47,231 nucleotides of DNA, taken from positions 1 through 47,231 of the forward strand of contig NZ_NSDM01000030.1 in assembly GCF_030852425.1 (NCBI RefSeq). The letters run 5' to 3'. This document shows positions 1-8,973 of the stretch, piece after piece; position 1 is the first letter of the stretch, and every line of letters begins with the position of its first letter. The translations under genes were made by a program, and so were the position numbers. Below the pieces are notes generated by a model that was not told the origin of the DNA, made no database searches, and was given only the letters and a program-made list of their open reading frames with translations. This DNA comes from Saccharothrix longispora. GTDB lineage: Bacteria > Actinomycetota > Actinomycetes > Mycobacteriales > Pseudonocardiaceae.

Positions 1-186
1 GGGCCGACAGCGGACTCATCCACAAAATCGGCCCCGGCCTCTACGCCGCCACGACATGGCCGCCGACTTCCCTGCAGAAGCACGGAAACCCTCAACTACC
101 CGGCCTTGGGTCAAGTCCCGCGTGTCGTGGTGGTGGAGCAGCGGAACCCCGGGTAGGAGCAGAGGGCTGTCAAGACCGTCCTGCTG

Positions 187-651
187 GTGAGGGGTCCTGT
201 TGCGCGATCAGTGTGCCGTCTCTGCATCCGGGCTGGCCGGCGGCGATGCGGAGGGTTTCTCCTACCCGGTCACTTGGGCGAGCTGACTCGTCACCTTCCT
301 GTCGAACTTTTCGACGCCATCGTGGAGGAGACCCAAACCGTTCAGAGGCGGATGCTGCGCCGGCCCTGCCGCGCCGGAGTCTGCTTCGTGTTGACGCCGG
401 CGTTGTTCCCGTCGCTGGTGTACCTACGAGTCCGGGACAGGTTGACCGCAGGGCTGGGGCCAAGCCGGCACCCGCGTCCCAGCGAGAAGGCGTTGCGCGA
501 CTTGCGGCGCCGGCGGACGGTCGCCTTCGACGGGCGCACCCGGATCGGGGGGTGGCGGCAAATCGTTCGGCTAGGTGAACTTGAGCCGACCACCATCGGA
601 GGACCACCGGAGTCGAGGGTTGCTCATCACCGGTCGTCCGCGTCGAGGTGA
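187..651 (+). pseudogene. Decayed IS4-family transposase, N-terminal remnant
   Basis: The translation contains the hallmark IS4 N-terminal domain: PGHLGELTRHLPVELFDAIV at about residues 27-46, then a VQRRM segment, a hydrophobic stretch with ALFPSLVYLRV, a TAGL element and PSEKALRDLRRR. In intact members the latter is followed by some 40 residues before a TVAFDG motif; here RRR is joined directly to TVAFDG, which implies an internal deletion. After that the reading is unlike any transposase and the DDE catalytic core is missing. The leading 25 residues also look unrelated, so the start is arbitrary. I see no terminal inverted repeats. The family assignment rests on remembered motif order, not a search. 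It marks an old insertion upstream of the polysaccharide operon. Confidence 0.6.
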
Positions 652-1162
652 TCGTCGAGCGGTAGGCCCGTGACGAGGGCTCCACGTGGGATCCCGGTGC
701 GCGCTCACTCGTGCACCACACCGCCCTCATGTCGAAACCCAGGGAGCACAAGGACACGGCGTGTCGACCGGGTGCGTCACACCCCGGCCGGGGCACCACT
801 CAAGGGTGACTCCACAGTGGACCGGATACGGCGGGTGATCAGTCGACGCCACCCGTCAATGCGCTCCACCGCCGATCCGGCCCAGCGTCCCTATGCTGGG
901 CCGAGTCCGACAGGAGGGCTGTGACCGTGCGGTACTCGACTTCTGGCCATTTCGCCGAAGGAATGGCGACGAACTCCTCGGCGACTCCTCCGGTGGCCGG
1001 GCCGGTCCGGCGACGACCCGGCCACCTGGTCCGGGACGCGCCCGCGGCCGGATCGGGACCCACGCCACTCCGGGAGCGCGCTGCCGCGGGGATGAGACCC
1101 CGGTGACGACGAAAGACTCAGCCCGCGAGAACACCGTCTTTCCCACTGATCGGAGTCGTGCC
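652..1162. other. Intergenic region upstream of polysaccharide operon
   Basis: About 510 bases with no convincing gene. An open frame from the downstream gene extends back to 893, but its translation is Arg/Pro/Gly-rich and has no domain character, so I treat it as leader. The operon promoter presumably lies here; I could not identify confident -35 and -10 boxes. Confidence 0.4.
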
Positions 1163-3271
1163 ATGGCGGTTTCCCGCGCGCGTACGAAGTTGCTCACCGC
1201 ATTCCTGGCCCTGCTCGTCACCGTCATCGCGACTCCCCCCACCGCCTCGGCCGGCGATGCGGTCCGCGCTGAGGGACGAAAGTCCGCAGAGGACGTCTCC
1301 CCCCGCGGCGACGTCGGCCGTCGTGAACCACCGACGCCACCGGAGCTGACCGTCGTCGGAGGCGCAATTCCCCCGGTCGCGCAGCCGGTCAGCGCGTCGG
1401 GGAGCGACGAGGTCGTGCTGCGACCGCTGGTGATCGCCGTCGACTCCGCCGACTTCGGCTTGCCCACGTGGAAGGCCGTGCTCGACCGGGTCGGCACGCC
1501 CTACGACGTCCTGTCCGCCGAGACCGAGCAGCTGACCGCGGACCGGTTGGTCCGTCCCGACGGCGTCGGACGCTACAACGCGATCCTGCTGACCGACAAC
1601 GCCCTGCTGCACCCCGACGGCTCCGGCGGCCACGTCAGCGGGCTCGACGACGCGGAGTGGCGGGCGCTGTGGGCCTACGAGCGCACCCACGGAGTCCGAC
1701 AAGTGTCGCTCTACACGTCCTGGGGCACGTTCCCGGAGGACTACTGCCTGCGCCCCGGGACAGAGGGCGGCATCACCTCCCCGGTCCGGTTGTCGCTCAC
1801 CGCGGCAGGCGCGGAGTTCTTCGACCGGCTCAAGCCGACCGCGCACATCCCGGTCGCCCACTCCTACGCCTACAGATCCACGCTCGCCCCGGGCTGCGCG
1901 GCCCAACCCCTGCTGACCTTGGACGACCACGTCATGGGGGTGGTCGGCACCTCCGCGGACGGCCGTGAGCGGGCTGCCCTGACCTTCTCCTCCAACGAGC
2001 ACCTGGCGCAGACCGACCTGCTCGGGTACGGGCTGCTGCGCTGGGCCACCCGGGGTGTGCTCGCCGGCGAGTCCAGGCACTGGATCAACGTGGACGTGGA
2101 CGACTGGTTCAACACCGGCGACCACCTGCACGAGGACGGCCGCCTCGACACCGATCCCGGCTTCCGACTGAGCGGAACGGATGCCGCGGGCGTCGCCCAG
2201 CAGCAGCGGGACCTGCGCACCGACCACCCGTTGGCCGGGGACTTCGCCCTGAACCTGCCCTACAACGGCGGCGGCCTCGACCCCGACGCACCCGCGCGGT
2301 GCGCGCCCGCACCCACCGGTGACGCCTTGACCAGCTACTCCCGCTGCCTGGCCGGCGAGTTCCGGTGGCTCAACCACACGGTGCACCACCCGGCGCTGGA
2401 CTTCACCACCTACGCGGAGAACGAGGCCGAGATCGGGGACAACCTGGCAATCGCCCGACAGGCCGGGCTGACCGTGCCCACCGAGGTGCTCAAAACACCC
2501 GCCTACTCCGGGCTGGGCGTGTACCACCCGGACCCGGACGCGGCTCCCACCGCCCCACCGACGGACTTCGGGCTGACCTCGTCGAACAAGGCGCTGCTCG
2601 ACGCCGCCCACGACCTCGGCGTGCGGTACCTGCACGGCAACATGTCCTTCGCCGGCCACCGACCGGGCTGCTTCAACTGCGGCACCCGCCACCCGCTCCA
2701 GCCCGACGTGCTGGTGGTGCCGGACTGGCCGACCAACATCGGCTACCACGTCACCGCCCCCGCCGAGCAGACCTACTTCTACAACAACCTGCTCGGGGGC
2801 AGCGGCGGGTTCCCCTCCTCCGATCTCACCTACGAGGAGATCGTCGACCACGAGTCCGACGTCGCGCTCCGGCACGTCATGACCGGCTCGGCGTACGCGC
2901 ACACCCTGCACCAGGGCAACCTGAGGCAGTACTCGCAGCTGCGCAGCCTGGCGTTCGACTGGCTCCGGGCGGTCGTGGAGAAGTACTCCGCCGCGTACCG
3001 GGTGCCGCTGCGCAACCCCGACTGGCCGGCCCTGGCTCGGTACGTCGACGCGCGCACCGCCCACTTCACCGAGTGGGGAGCGGGCCGGGACGCGGTGTGG
3101 GACAAGCGCACCAACACCGTCAGCTACACACCCGCCGGCGCCGGCTGGCTGTTCTTCACCGGCGTGACCGCACAGGGTGGTGTGGTCGACGTGTACGGGA
3201 CCGACGCGGTGACCCTGGTGCGGACCACGGCCGAGGTCGCGCTCGTGGCCACCGCGACCCCGCGCGCATGA
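1163..3271 (+). CDS. Secreted Agd3-like (CE18-type) polysaccharide deacetylase, copy 1
   Basis: A 702-residue exported protein. I chose the ATG at 1163 because a GGAG lies about 8 bases upstream and the next 30 residues form a signal peptide (charged MAVSRARTK, hydrophobic core, then ATPPTASA). The N-terminal half resembles the carbohydrate-binding region of fungal Agd3; the catalytic part has a DVDDWFN motif near residue 312 and HTVHH (HxxxH) near 404, the metal-binding arrangement of polysaccharide deacetylases, then conserved MSFAGHRPGC and HTLHQGNLR segments. Known family role: removing acetyl groups from GalNAc-type polymers such as galactosaminogalactan, outside the membrane. It overlaps the next, homologous gene by 4 bp (ATGA), so the two are translationally coupled. 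Family recognition is from motif order; the substrate is inferred from the neighbouring pelF-like and GH114-like genes. Confidence 0.72.
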   Translation: MAVSRARTKLLTAFLALLVTVIATPPTASAGDAVRAEGRKSAEDVSPRGDVGRREPPTPPELTVVGGAIPPVAQPVSASGSDEVVLRPLVIAVDSADFGLPTWKAVLDRVGTPYDVLSAETEQLTADRLVRPDGVGRYNAILLTDNALLHPDGSGGHVSGLDDAEWRALWAYERTHGVRQVSLYTSWGTFPEDYCLRPGTEGGITSPVRLSLTAAGAEFFDRLKPTAHIPVAHSYAYRSTLAPGCAAQPLLTLDDHVMGVVGTSADGRERAALTFSSNEHLAQTDLLGYGLLRWATRGVLAGESRHWINVDVDDWFNTGDHLHEDGRLDTDPGFRLSGTDAAGVAQQQRDLRTDHPLAGDFALNLPYNGGGLDPDAPARCAPAPTGDALTSYSRCLAGEFRWLNHTVHHPALDFTTYAENEAEIGDNLAIARQAGLTVPTEVLKTPAYSGLGVYHPDPDAAPTAPPTDFGLTSSNKALLDAAHDLGVRYLHGNMSFAGHRPGCFNCGTRHPLQPDVLVVPDWPTNIGYHVTAPAEQTYFYNNLLGGSGGFPSSDLTYEEIVDHESDVALRHVMTGSAYAHTLHQGNLRQYSQLRSLAFDWLRAVVEKYSAAYRVPLRNPDWPALARYVDARTAHFTEWGAGRDAVWDKRTNTVSYTPAGAGWLFFTGVTAQGGVVDVYGTDAVTLVRTTAEVALVATATPRA

Positions 3272-5397
3272 GGCCGGGCGGAATCGGTTCGCGGCTGCGG
3301 GTTCCGCTGCTGGCTGCCGTCACCCTCGCGGCGGCCACGATCACCCTGTCCAGCCCGCCGGCAACAGACACCGCCGTCGTGGCGGACACCTCCGTCGTGC
3401 CGGAGGTCGACGAGCCGCCCCCCGCACCCGCGCCGCTGCGCACCGCGATCAAGCAGCGGGTGCCGGTGCGGGTGGCACGGCCGGCGGGAGTCGTGGCGAA
3501 GCCGGGCGATCTGGTGGCGCTGCGCCAGCTGGTCGTCGCAGCCGGCGCCGACGACATCGGCCTGGCCACGTGGCGGGCGGTGCTGGACGGGATCGGCACA
3601 CCGTACGACGTGCTGCTCGCCGCAGAGGAGCAGCTGACACCCGAACGGCTGGTCGGCCCGGACGGCGTCGGCCGGTACAACGGCATCCTGCTGACCGACG
3701 GGGCCTTGTTGCGCGACGACGGGAGCGGCACGTACGCCAGCGCGTTCGACCCCCCGGAGTGGGAGGTGCTCCGGGCCTACGAGCGCGGTTACGGCATCCG
3801 CCAGGTGACGTTGAACGCGCACCCCGGCACATCGCCGGAGGACCACTGCCTGCGCGACGGTTCGGAGGGCGACGTCGGCGTGGAGCCGGTCGGGCTCACG
3901 CTCCCCCCTGCCGGTGCCGAGGTTTTCGACTACCTGCGCCCCGAGGCGGTGGTCCCGTTGACCTCCGCCCACCTCTACCGGGCCGCGCCGGCACCCGGCT
4001 GCTCCGCCGACCCCGTGCTGGTCGCACCGGGCGGGGTGGTGGGAGTGGTCAGCCGATCCCCTGACGGCCGCGAGCGCATGGCGTTGACCTTCTCCACCGG
4101 GCCGGACGCCACACCCACTCCCCTGCTGGGCTACGGCCTGGTGCGCTGGGCGACCCGCGGGGTGCTGCTCGGCGAGCACCGGCACTGGTTCACCGTCGAC
4201 GTGGACGACTGGTTCAACGCCACGACCCGGCGGCGACCCGACGGCGGCACCGAGTTGTTCCGACTCGACGGCCGGGACGCGGTCGCGGTCCGCGACCAGC
4301 AGCGCGCGCTGCGGGCCCGGCACCCGGTGGCCGCCGGGTTCACCCTCACCCTGCCCTACAACGGCAGCCGCTTCCGCCCCGAGGTCCCGGCGACCTGCGC
4401 CGGAAGCGGCACACCGGACACGTTGAGCAGCTGCTCCAAGAGCCTGGTCGACGAGTTCCGATGGGTGAACCACACCGCCACCCACCCGCAGATGAACGAC
4501 ACCCCCTACGACGTGAGCCGCGATGAGATCGTCCGCAACCTCGACATCGCCGCGCGCGGCGGGTTGCCGGTGCCGTCGGAGGTCCTCAAAACCCCGGAGT
4601 ACTCCGGGCTGGGCGTGCACAACCCGGACCCGCGCTCCACCTCGCCACCGACGGACTTCGGGCTGGCGGGCTCCAACAAGGCGATGCTCGACGCCGCGCA
4701 CGACCTGGGGGTGCGGTACGTGCAGGGGAACATGTCCTTCGCCGGTCACCGCCCGGCGTGCGCCAACTGCGGCGTCCGCCACCCGTTGCGGCCGGAGGTG
4801 ATGGTGGTGCCCGACTGGCCGACCAGCATCGCGTTCGAGGCGACCGACCCTGCCGAACAGGTCGCGCTCTACAACGCCCAGTACGGCCGCGGCGGCCACC
4901 GGCCGGACCACGGCGACCACGACCTCTCCTACCGGCAGGTCGTGGACTCCGAGGCCGACGTCGCGCTCTGGCACCTGGTGAGCGGCTCGGTGTACGCCCA
5001 CACGCTGCACCAGGGCAACCTGCGCGAGTACGAACCCGGGCGCAGCCTGGCGTTCGACTGGGCCGATGCCGCGGTGGCGGCGTACGCGGCGCTCTACCGG
5101 GTGCCGTTGAAGAGCCCGGACCGGCGATCGCTCGCCGAGTACGTCGAGGACCGGACCGCGCACTTCGCCGAGCTGGCCGCCCACCGTGACGCGGTGTGGG
5201 ACCGGGCGACCGGCACCGTCACCTATACCGCGGACGGCGACCGGGCGCTGTTCCTGACCGGCATCGACACCCGGCCGGCCACCGATGCCGACCGGTCCGC
5301 CCCCGACGAGGCGGAGGTCTACGGGTCGGACGTGGTATCCCGGCTCGGCCTGAAGCGCGGCGAGACCGTCACCGTGATGGCGAGCCCCCGGCCATGA
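3268..5397 (+). CDS. Secreted Agd3-like (CE18-type) polysaccharide deacetylase, copy 2
   Basis: A 709-residue paralogue of the preceding gene, similar along almost its whole length. The ATG at 3268 overlaps the upstream stop by 4 bp. The N-terminus MRPGGIGSRLRVPLLAAVTL is a signal peptide or signal anchor, followed by a Pro/Val-rich linker of about 50 residues. Catalytic motifs match copy 1: DVDDWFN near residue 312 and HTATH near 401-405, with the MSFAGHRPAC and HTLHQGNLR segments. Differences cluster in the N-terminal linker and near the C-terminus, where this copy has an insertion containing DTRPATDADRSAPDEAE. Its stop overlaps the glycosyltransferase start (ATGA). Both copies keep the putative metal ligands, so both may be active. 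Two deacetylases could act on different positions or on different chain lengths; that is inference. Confidence 0.72.
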   Translation: MRPGGIGSRLRVPLLAAVTLAAATITLSSPPATDTAVVADTSVVPEVDEPPPAPAPLRTAIKQRVPVRVARPAGVVAKPGDLVALRQLVVAAGADDIGLATWRAVLDGIGTPYDVLLAAEEQLTPERLVGPDGVGRYNGILLTDGALLRDDGSGTYASAFDPPEWEVLRAYERGYGIRQVTLNAHPGTSPEDHCLRDGSEGDVGVEPVGLTLPPAGAEVFDYLRPEAVVPLTSAHLYRAAPAPGCSADPVLVAPGGVVGVVSRSPDGRERMALTFSTGPDATPTPLLGYGLVRWATRGVLLGEHRHWFTVDVDDWFNATTRRRPDGGTELFRLDGRDAVAVRDQQRALRARHPVAAGFTLTLPYNGSRFRPEVPATCAGSGTPDTLSSCSKSLVDEFRWVNHTATHPQMNDTPYDVSRDEIVRNLDIAARGGLPVPSEVLKTPEYSGLGVHNPDPRSTSPPTDFGLAGSNKAMLDAAHDLGVRYVQGNMSFAGHRPACANCGVRHPLRPEVMVVPDWPTSIAFEATDPAEQVALYNAQYGRGGHRPDHGDHDLSYRQVVDSEADVALWHLVSGSVYAHTLHQGNLREYEPGRSLAFDWADAAVAAYAALYRVPLKSPDRRSLAEYVEDRTAHFAELAAHRDAVWDRATGTVTYTADGDRALFLTGIDTRPATDADRSAPDEAEVYGSDVVSRLGLKRGETVTVMASPRP

Positions 5398-6845
5398 CCA
5401 CCCGTCGACAGCGACCGCTCACCGGCTCGGCCCTCCCGACGCGGGCGTTGAGGGTCGCGCTGGTCTCCGAGGGTGCTTACCCGTACTGCGCCGGTGGCGT
5501 GAGCCTGTGGATCGACCAGCTCGTGCGCGGTGTGGCAGGGCACGCCTTCACCGTCGTCGCGCTGACCGTCGACGGCTCGGAGCGCCCCACCTGGCCGGTC
5601 CCGGCGAACGTGGAGGTGGTGAACCTCCCGCTGTGGGGTCGACTCCCGCGCCGGCCGCGGGGCCGGCCGCGGGATTTCGCCGCCGCCCACGAGGCTTTCC
5701 TGCGGTCCTTCATCCCGTACGCCGAGGGCGGTGCGGACGTCGTGCTCGCGGCGCTGCGCCGGTTGTTCGAACTGGCCCAGAACTCGGACGTGTGCTCGGC
5801 GCTGGTGTCCAACGACTCGGTGGACCGGCTGATGGCCGTGGCGGCGGACGCCGGGTACCCGCTGTCGCTGCGCGACGCGGTCACCGCCACCGACCTGCTG
5901 GAGCACCTGCTGCGGCCGCTGTCGCACCCACCGATCCAGGTCGACGTGTGCCACCTGGCGATGAACGGGCCCAGCGCGCTCGTGGGGATGGCCGCCAAGT
6001 GGGCGCACGGCACGTCGCTGATGATGTCCGAGCACGGCGTCTACCTGCGCGAGCGGTACCTCGCCGCGGTGGGGACCCACAGGTCGCACGCGGTCGAGCG
6101 GCTGCTGCTCGGCTTCCACCGCGCGCTGGCCTGCGCCGCCTACCGCTGTTGCGACGCCCTGGCCCCGCACTCGGCCTACAACCGGCGCTGGCAGCTGCGC
6201 AACGGCGCCGACGAGGAGCGGGTGCGGACGATGTACAACGGCATCGACCCCGCCATCTTCCCCGTGGCCGGCGCGGAACCGGCCGAGCCGACGATCGTCT
6301 TCGTCGGCCGGATCGACCCTCTCAAGGACCTGCACACCTTGATCCGGGCGTTCCGGATCGTCCGCGGCGAGCTGCCCGAGGCCCGGTTGCGGATGTTCGG
6401 TCCCGTGCCGCCGGTCAACCGGGACTACCACACGAGCTGCCTGGACCTGGTCGACCGACTCGGCCTGTCGGGTGCCGCGGTCTTCGAGGGCCGGATTCCC
6501 AACCAGGTCGACGCCTTCCACCAAGGCCACCTGGTCGGGCTGACCAGCGTGTCGGAGGGCTTCCCGTTCAGCCTCATGGAGGGGATGTCGACCGGTCGGC
6601 CGCCGGTGTGCACCGATGTCGGCGGGGTGCCCGAAGCCGTCGGTGATGCCGGGATCGTGGTGCCGCCGCGGGACCACGCGGCGTTCGCGGACGCGTGTCT
6701 GGGGCTGCTCACCGACGGTGAGCTGCGCAGGCGCCTGGGTCGGCTCGCCCGGCAGCGCGTGCTGGAGAACTTCACCCTCCAGAGGTGGAACGACGGCTAC
6801 CACGCCCGGTACGCCGAACTGGCCCTCGCCGGCCGATCCGGATGA
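5394..6845 (+). CDS. pelF: PelF-type GT4 family glycosyltransferase
   Basis: A 483-residue cytoplasmic GT-B fold glycosyltransferase. The N-terminal segment SEGAYPYCAGGVSLWIDQLV (about residues 25-44) is the signature of the PelF-type N-terminal domain (DUF3492), in which the GG-containing loop opens the nucleotide-sugar site. The C-terminal half is a standard GT4 domain: VGRIDPLKDLHTLI with the phosphate-binding Arg and Lys, and EGFPFSLME, the E-x7-E motif, near residue 388. PelF enzymes use UDP-GalNAc/GlcNAc to build Pel polysaccharide, so this is the likely polymerase of the locus. It is coupled by ATGA overlaps both to the deacetylase upstream and to the membrane protein downstream, which supports one functional unit. 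Confidence is high for the family and moderate for the donor sugar. Confidence 0.82.
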   Translation: MTTRRQRPLTGSALPTRALRVALVSEGAYPYCAGGVSLWIDQLVRGVAGHAFTVVALTVDGSERPTWPVPANVEVVNLPLWGRLPRRPRGRPRDFAAAHEAFLRSFIPYAEGGADVVLAALRRLFELAQNSDVCSALVSNDSVDRLMAVAADAGYPLSLRDAVTATDLLEHLLRPLSHPPIQVDVCHLAMNGPSALVGMAAKWAHGTSLMMSEHGVYLRERYLAAVGTHRSHAVERLLLGFHRALACAAYRCCDALAPHSAYNRRWQLRNGADEERVRTMYNGIDPAIFPVAGAEPAEPTIVFVGRIDPLKDLHTLIRAFRIVRGELPEARLRMFGPVPPVNRDYHTSCLDLVDRLGLSGAAVFEGRIPNQVDAFHQGHLVGLTSVSEGFPFSLMEGMSTGRPPVCTDVGGVPEAVGDAGIVVPPRDHAAFADACLGLLTDGELRRRLGRLARQRVLENFTLQRWNDGYHARYAELALAGRSG

Positions 6846-8215
6846 CCATCGCCGACCTGACCGGGCGGGTCGGCCGAGTGCTGCCCGACCCGGTGGACGA
6901 ACTACAGGTGGCGGCGGTGCTGGAAAGCCTGGGTGTCACCGACCGGACCGCGGTCGAGGTGTACCGGGCGGCCGACGTGTTCGACCTGGCCCGGCAGGTG
7001 TACGAACGGCTGCCGCACGTGGGCGAGGGCGGCCGGCACGCCGCCGATCACCGCTCACCGGCCCCGCGCTCGTGGTACGACGTGGTGCACGGCCCGCTGT
7101 ACCTGCTGCCCGCGGTCGGCTACCCGGCGGTGTTCACCGCGCTGGGCGGCCCGGCGGCGATCCGGGCGCTGGTGCTCGCCACGACCGTGGGGTGGCTCTG
7201 GGGAGCGGGCACCGTCTGGATCGCGCACCGAGTGCTCCGCTCGGGCGCCGGTGGGGTGACGGGCCGGCTGCTGCGCGTGCTCGCGACCGCGGGCGCCGCG
7301 CTGGCCGCGGTGGGCGCGCTCGCGCTGCCGTCCCCCAGTGGCGGCCCGGTCGCGGTGCTGTTCGTGATGGCGCTGACGGGCTATCAGATCGCCTCGGGAA
7401 TCCTGGTCTTCTACCACCGGGAACCACTGGTCCTCCTCACCTCGCTGCCGGTCGTGCTCGGCGGGGCGGGGTATCTGGTGTCGGGCCTCGCCGACGCCCT
7501 CGTGAGCCCGGTGCTGCTGTTCGGCTGCGCCTCCGCCGCGGCGACGTTCGGCCTGGCGTTGTTGGTCACCCTGCGCGCCGAGGACGCGCCCGGCGCCCGA
7601 CCACCGGGCGCGCGGGCACTGGTGCTCGGGGCGCTGCCCGTCATCGGGCACACGGCGTTGTGCGCGGCATTCCTGTTCTACACCGATGTCCGGTTCATCG
7701 GCGGCGCGGTCGACCTGGCCGTGGCGGCGGCACCGCTGGCGCTCGGCATGGGCGTCGCGGAGTGGCGGGCCAACCGGTTCTTCGAGCAGGCCGCCGAACT
7801 GCTGCGGGAGCGGCGTCCCACCGCCTGGTTCCGCAGCGCGGTGTGGCGGATGCTGCTGCGGGAGCTGGCCAACTGCCTGGTGGTCCTCGGCGGGCTCGCC
7901 CTGGTCCTGCTGGCCTGCCTGCGCGTGACAGGTCTGCTGACCTCACGAGGCGCGCTGCTGGTCGACGCCCACGTCGTGCTCGGTGGCGCGTTCTTCCTGG
8001 GGTTCGTCCTGATCCGGACCGGCCGCCTGCCGCGGTTGCTGGCCGTGCTGGCCGGCGTGCTGATCGCGGACGTCGCCCTGGCCGAGTTCGTCGTCGCCGA
8101 CGCGTGGGCGCCCCACGCCCACGTGCCGGTGTTCCTGCTGTGCGGCACCGCGTTGGCACTGCTCATGCTGTCGACGCTGCGCACGAGCGTCGGTGAAGTC
8201 CACCACTACCGTTGA
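6842..8215 (+). CDS. Polytopic membrane protein, candidate exporter of the polysaccharide
   Basis: A 457-residue protein starting at an ATG that overlaps the pelF-like stop by 4 bp. The first 80 or so residues are soluble and acidic (starting MTIADLTGRVGRVLP), followed by roughly 12 hydrophobic segments separated by short Arg-containing loops, with a short amphipathic stretch around the WRANRFFEQAAELLRERRP region between segments 8 and 9. I do not recognise the family. In Pel loci the gene beside pelF is pelG, also with about 12 membrane segments, so by position and topology this is the best candidate for the inner-membrane exporter or for a partner of PelF. I see no PelG-specific motif, so the assignment is inference. 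Topology was read by eye. Confidence 0.6.
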   Translation: MTIADLTGRVGRVLPDPVDELQVAAVLESLGVTDRTAVEVYRAADVFDLARQVYERLPHVGEGGRHAADHRSPAPRSWYDVVHGPLYLLPAVGYPAVFTALGGPAAIRALVLATTVGWLWGAGTVWIAHRVLRSGAGGVTGRLLRVLATAGAALAAVGALALPSPSGGPVAVLFVMALTGYQIASGILVFYHREPLVLLTSLPVVLGGAGYLVSGLADALVSPVLLFGCASAAATFGLALLVTLRAEDAPGARPPGARALVLGALPVIGHTALCAAFLFYTDVRFIGGAVDLAVAAAPLALGMGVAEWRANRFFEQAAELLRERRPTAWFRSAVWRMLLRELANCLVVLGGLALVLLACLRVTGLLTSRGALLVDAHVVLGGAFFLGFVLIRTGRLPRLLAVLAGVLIADVALAEFVVADAWAPHAHVPVFLLCGTALALLMLSTLRTSVGEVHHYR

Positions 8216-8232
8216 CCAGGAAGGGATTCACC

Positions 8233-8973
8233 ATGCACGCGGTGATACTCGCAGGCGGCCGAGGAGTGCGACTGCGGCCCTACACCACGTCGTTGCCCAA
8301 GCCCTTGATGCCCATCGGCGGGGAGTACGCGATCCTCGACATCATCCTGCAGCAGTTGCGGGCACGCGGATTCGACCGCGTCACGCTCGCGATCGGCCAC
8401 CTCGGCCGGATGATCCGCGCCTTCGTCGGCGACGGTGCGCAGTGGGACATCGAAGTGGACTACCACGAGGAGGAGACGCCGCTGTCCACCATCGGTCCGC
8501 TGCTGAATTTCCTGGACCAGCTCCCCGAGCACTTCCTGGTGATGAACGGCGACGTGCTCACCGACCTGGACTACGGCGAGCTGCTGGGCCGGCACGTGAC
8601 CGGCGAGGCTCCGTTGACCGTGGCCACCCGCAGGCGCGAGGTGCGGATCGACTTCGGCACGCTGGAGACCGTGGAGGGCAGGATCGTGGATTTCATCGAG
8701 AAACCGGTCCTGTCCTACAGCGCGAACATGGGTGTGTACGCGTTGGCGCGCAAGATACTCGCGCCGTACCCGCGCGATGTGCACTTCGGGTTGGATGCTC
8801 TGGTGCTGGACCTGCTCGCCCGGGGTGAGGACCTCGCCGCCTACGAGTTCGACGGCTACTGGCTGGACATCGGCAGGCCCGACGACTACGACGAGGCCAA
8901 CCGGTGCTTCGAACGGCTCCGCTCGAAGCTCCTGCCCGCCGAACAGCGGCAGGTGCGTTCGTGCGCGCGCTGA
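8233..8973 (+). CDS. Sugar-nucleotide pyrophosphorylase (NTP_transferase family)
   Basis: A 246-residue nucleotidyltransferase. The ATG at 8233 is preceded by AGGAAGGG with good spacing, 17 bp after the membrane-protein stop. The N-terminus AVILAGGRGVRLRPYTTSLP followed by KPLMPIGG is the nucleotide-binding and pyrophosphorylase signature of the RmlA/GlmU/GMP-type family. MNGDVLTDLDY carries the metal-binding Asp, and IEKP is the usual sugar-binding Lys element. There is no left-handed beta-helix acetyltransferase tail as in GlmU. The reaction is NTP + sugar-1-phosphate giving NDP-sugar + PPi; which sugar cannot be read from the sequence. It probably feeds the glycosyltransferase. Its last 13 bases overlap the next gene. 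Confidence 0.8.
   Translation: MHAVILAGGRGVRLRPYTTSLPKPLMPIGGEYAILDIILQQLRARGFDRVTLAIGHLGRMIRAFVGDGAQWDIEVDYHEEETPLSTIGPLLNFLDQLPEHFLVMNGDVLTDLDYGELLGRHVTGEAPLTVATRRREVRIDFGTLETVEGRIVDFIEKPVLSYSANMGVYALARKILAPYPRDVHFGLDALVLDLLARGEDLAAYEFDGYWLDIGRPDDYDEANRCFERLRSKLLPAEQRQVRSCAR

Noticed and set aside
1..186. Possible 3' end of a gene at the left edge (frame reading SGLIHKIGPGLYAATTWP)
   Set aside because: It looks somewhat protein-like at first but has no stop where it degenerates and no recognisable family; too short to support.
893..1162. N-terminal extension of the first deacetylase back to 893
   Set aside because: The 90 extra residues are low-complexity and would bury the signal peptide; the ATG at 1163 has a proper ribosome binding site.
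1118..3064. Long minus-strand open frame opposite the first deacetylase (also 3124-5184 opposite the second)
   Set aside because: Compositionally dominated by Val/Gly/Arg/His, no domain motifs, and fully antisense to a well-supported gene. Long antisense frames are expected at this GC content.
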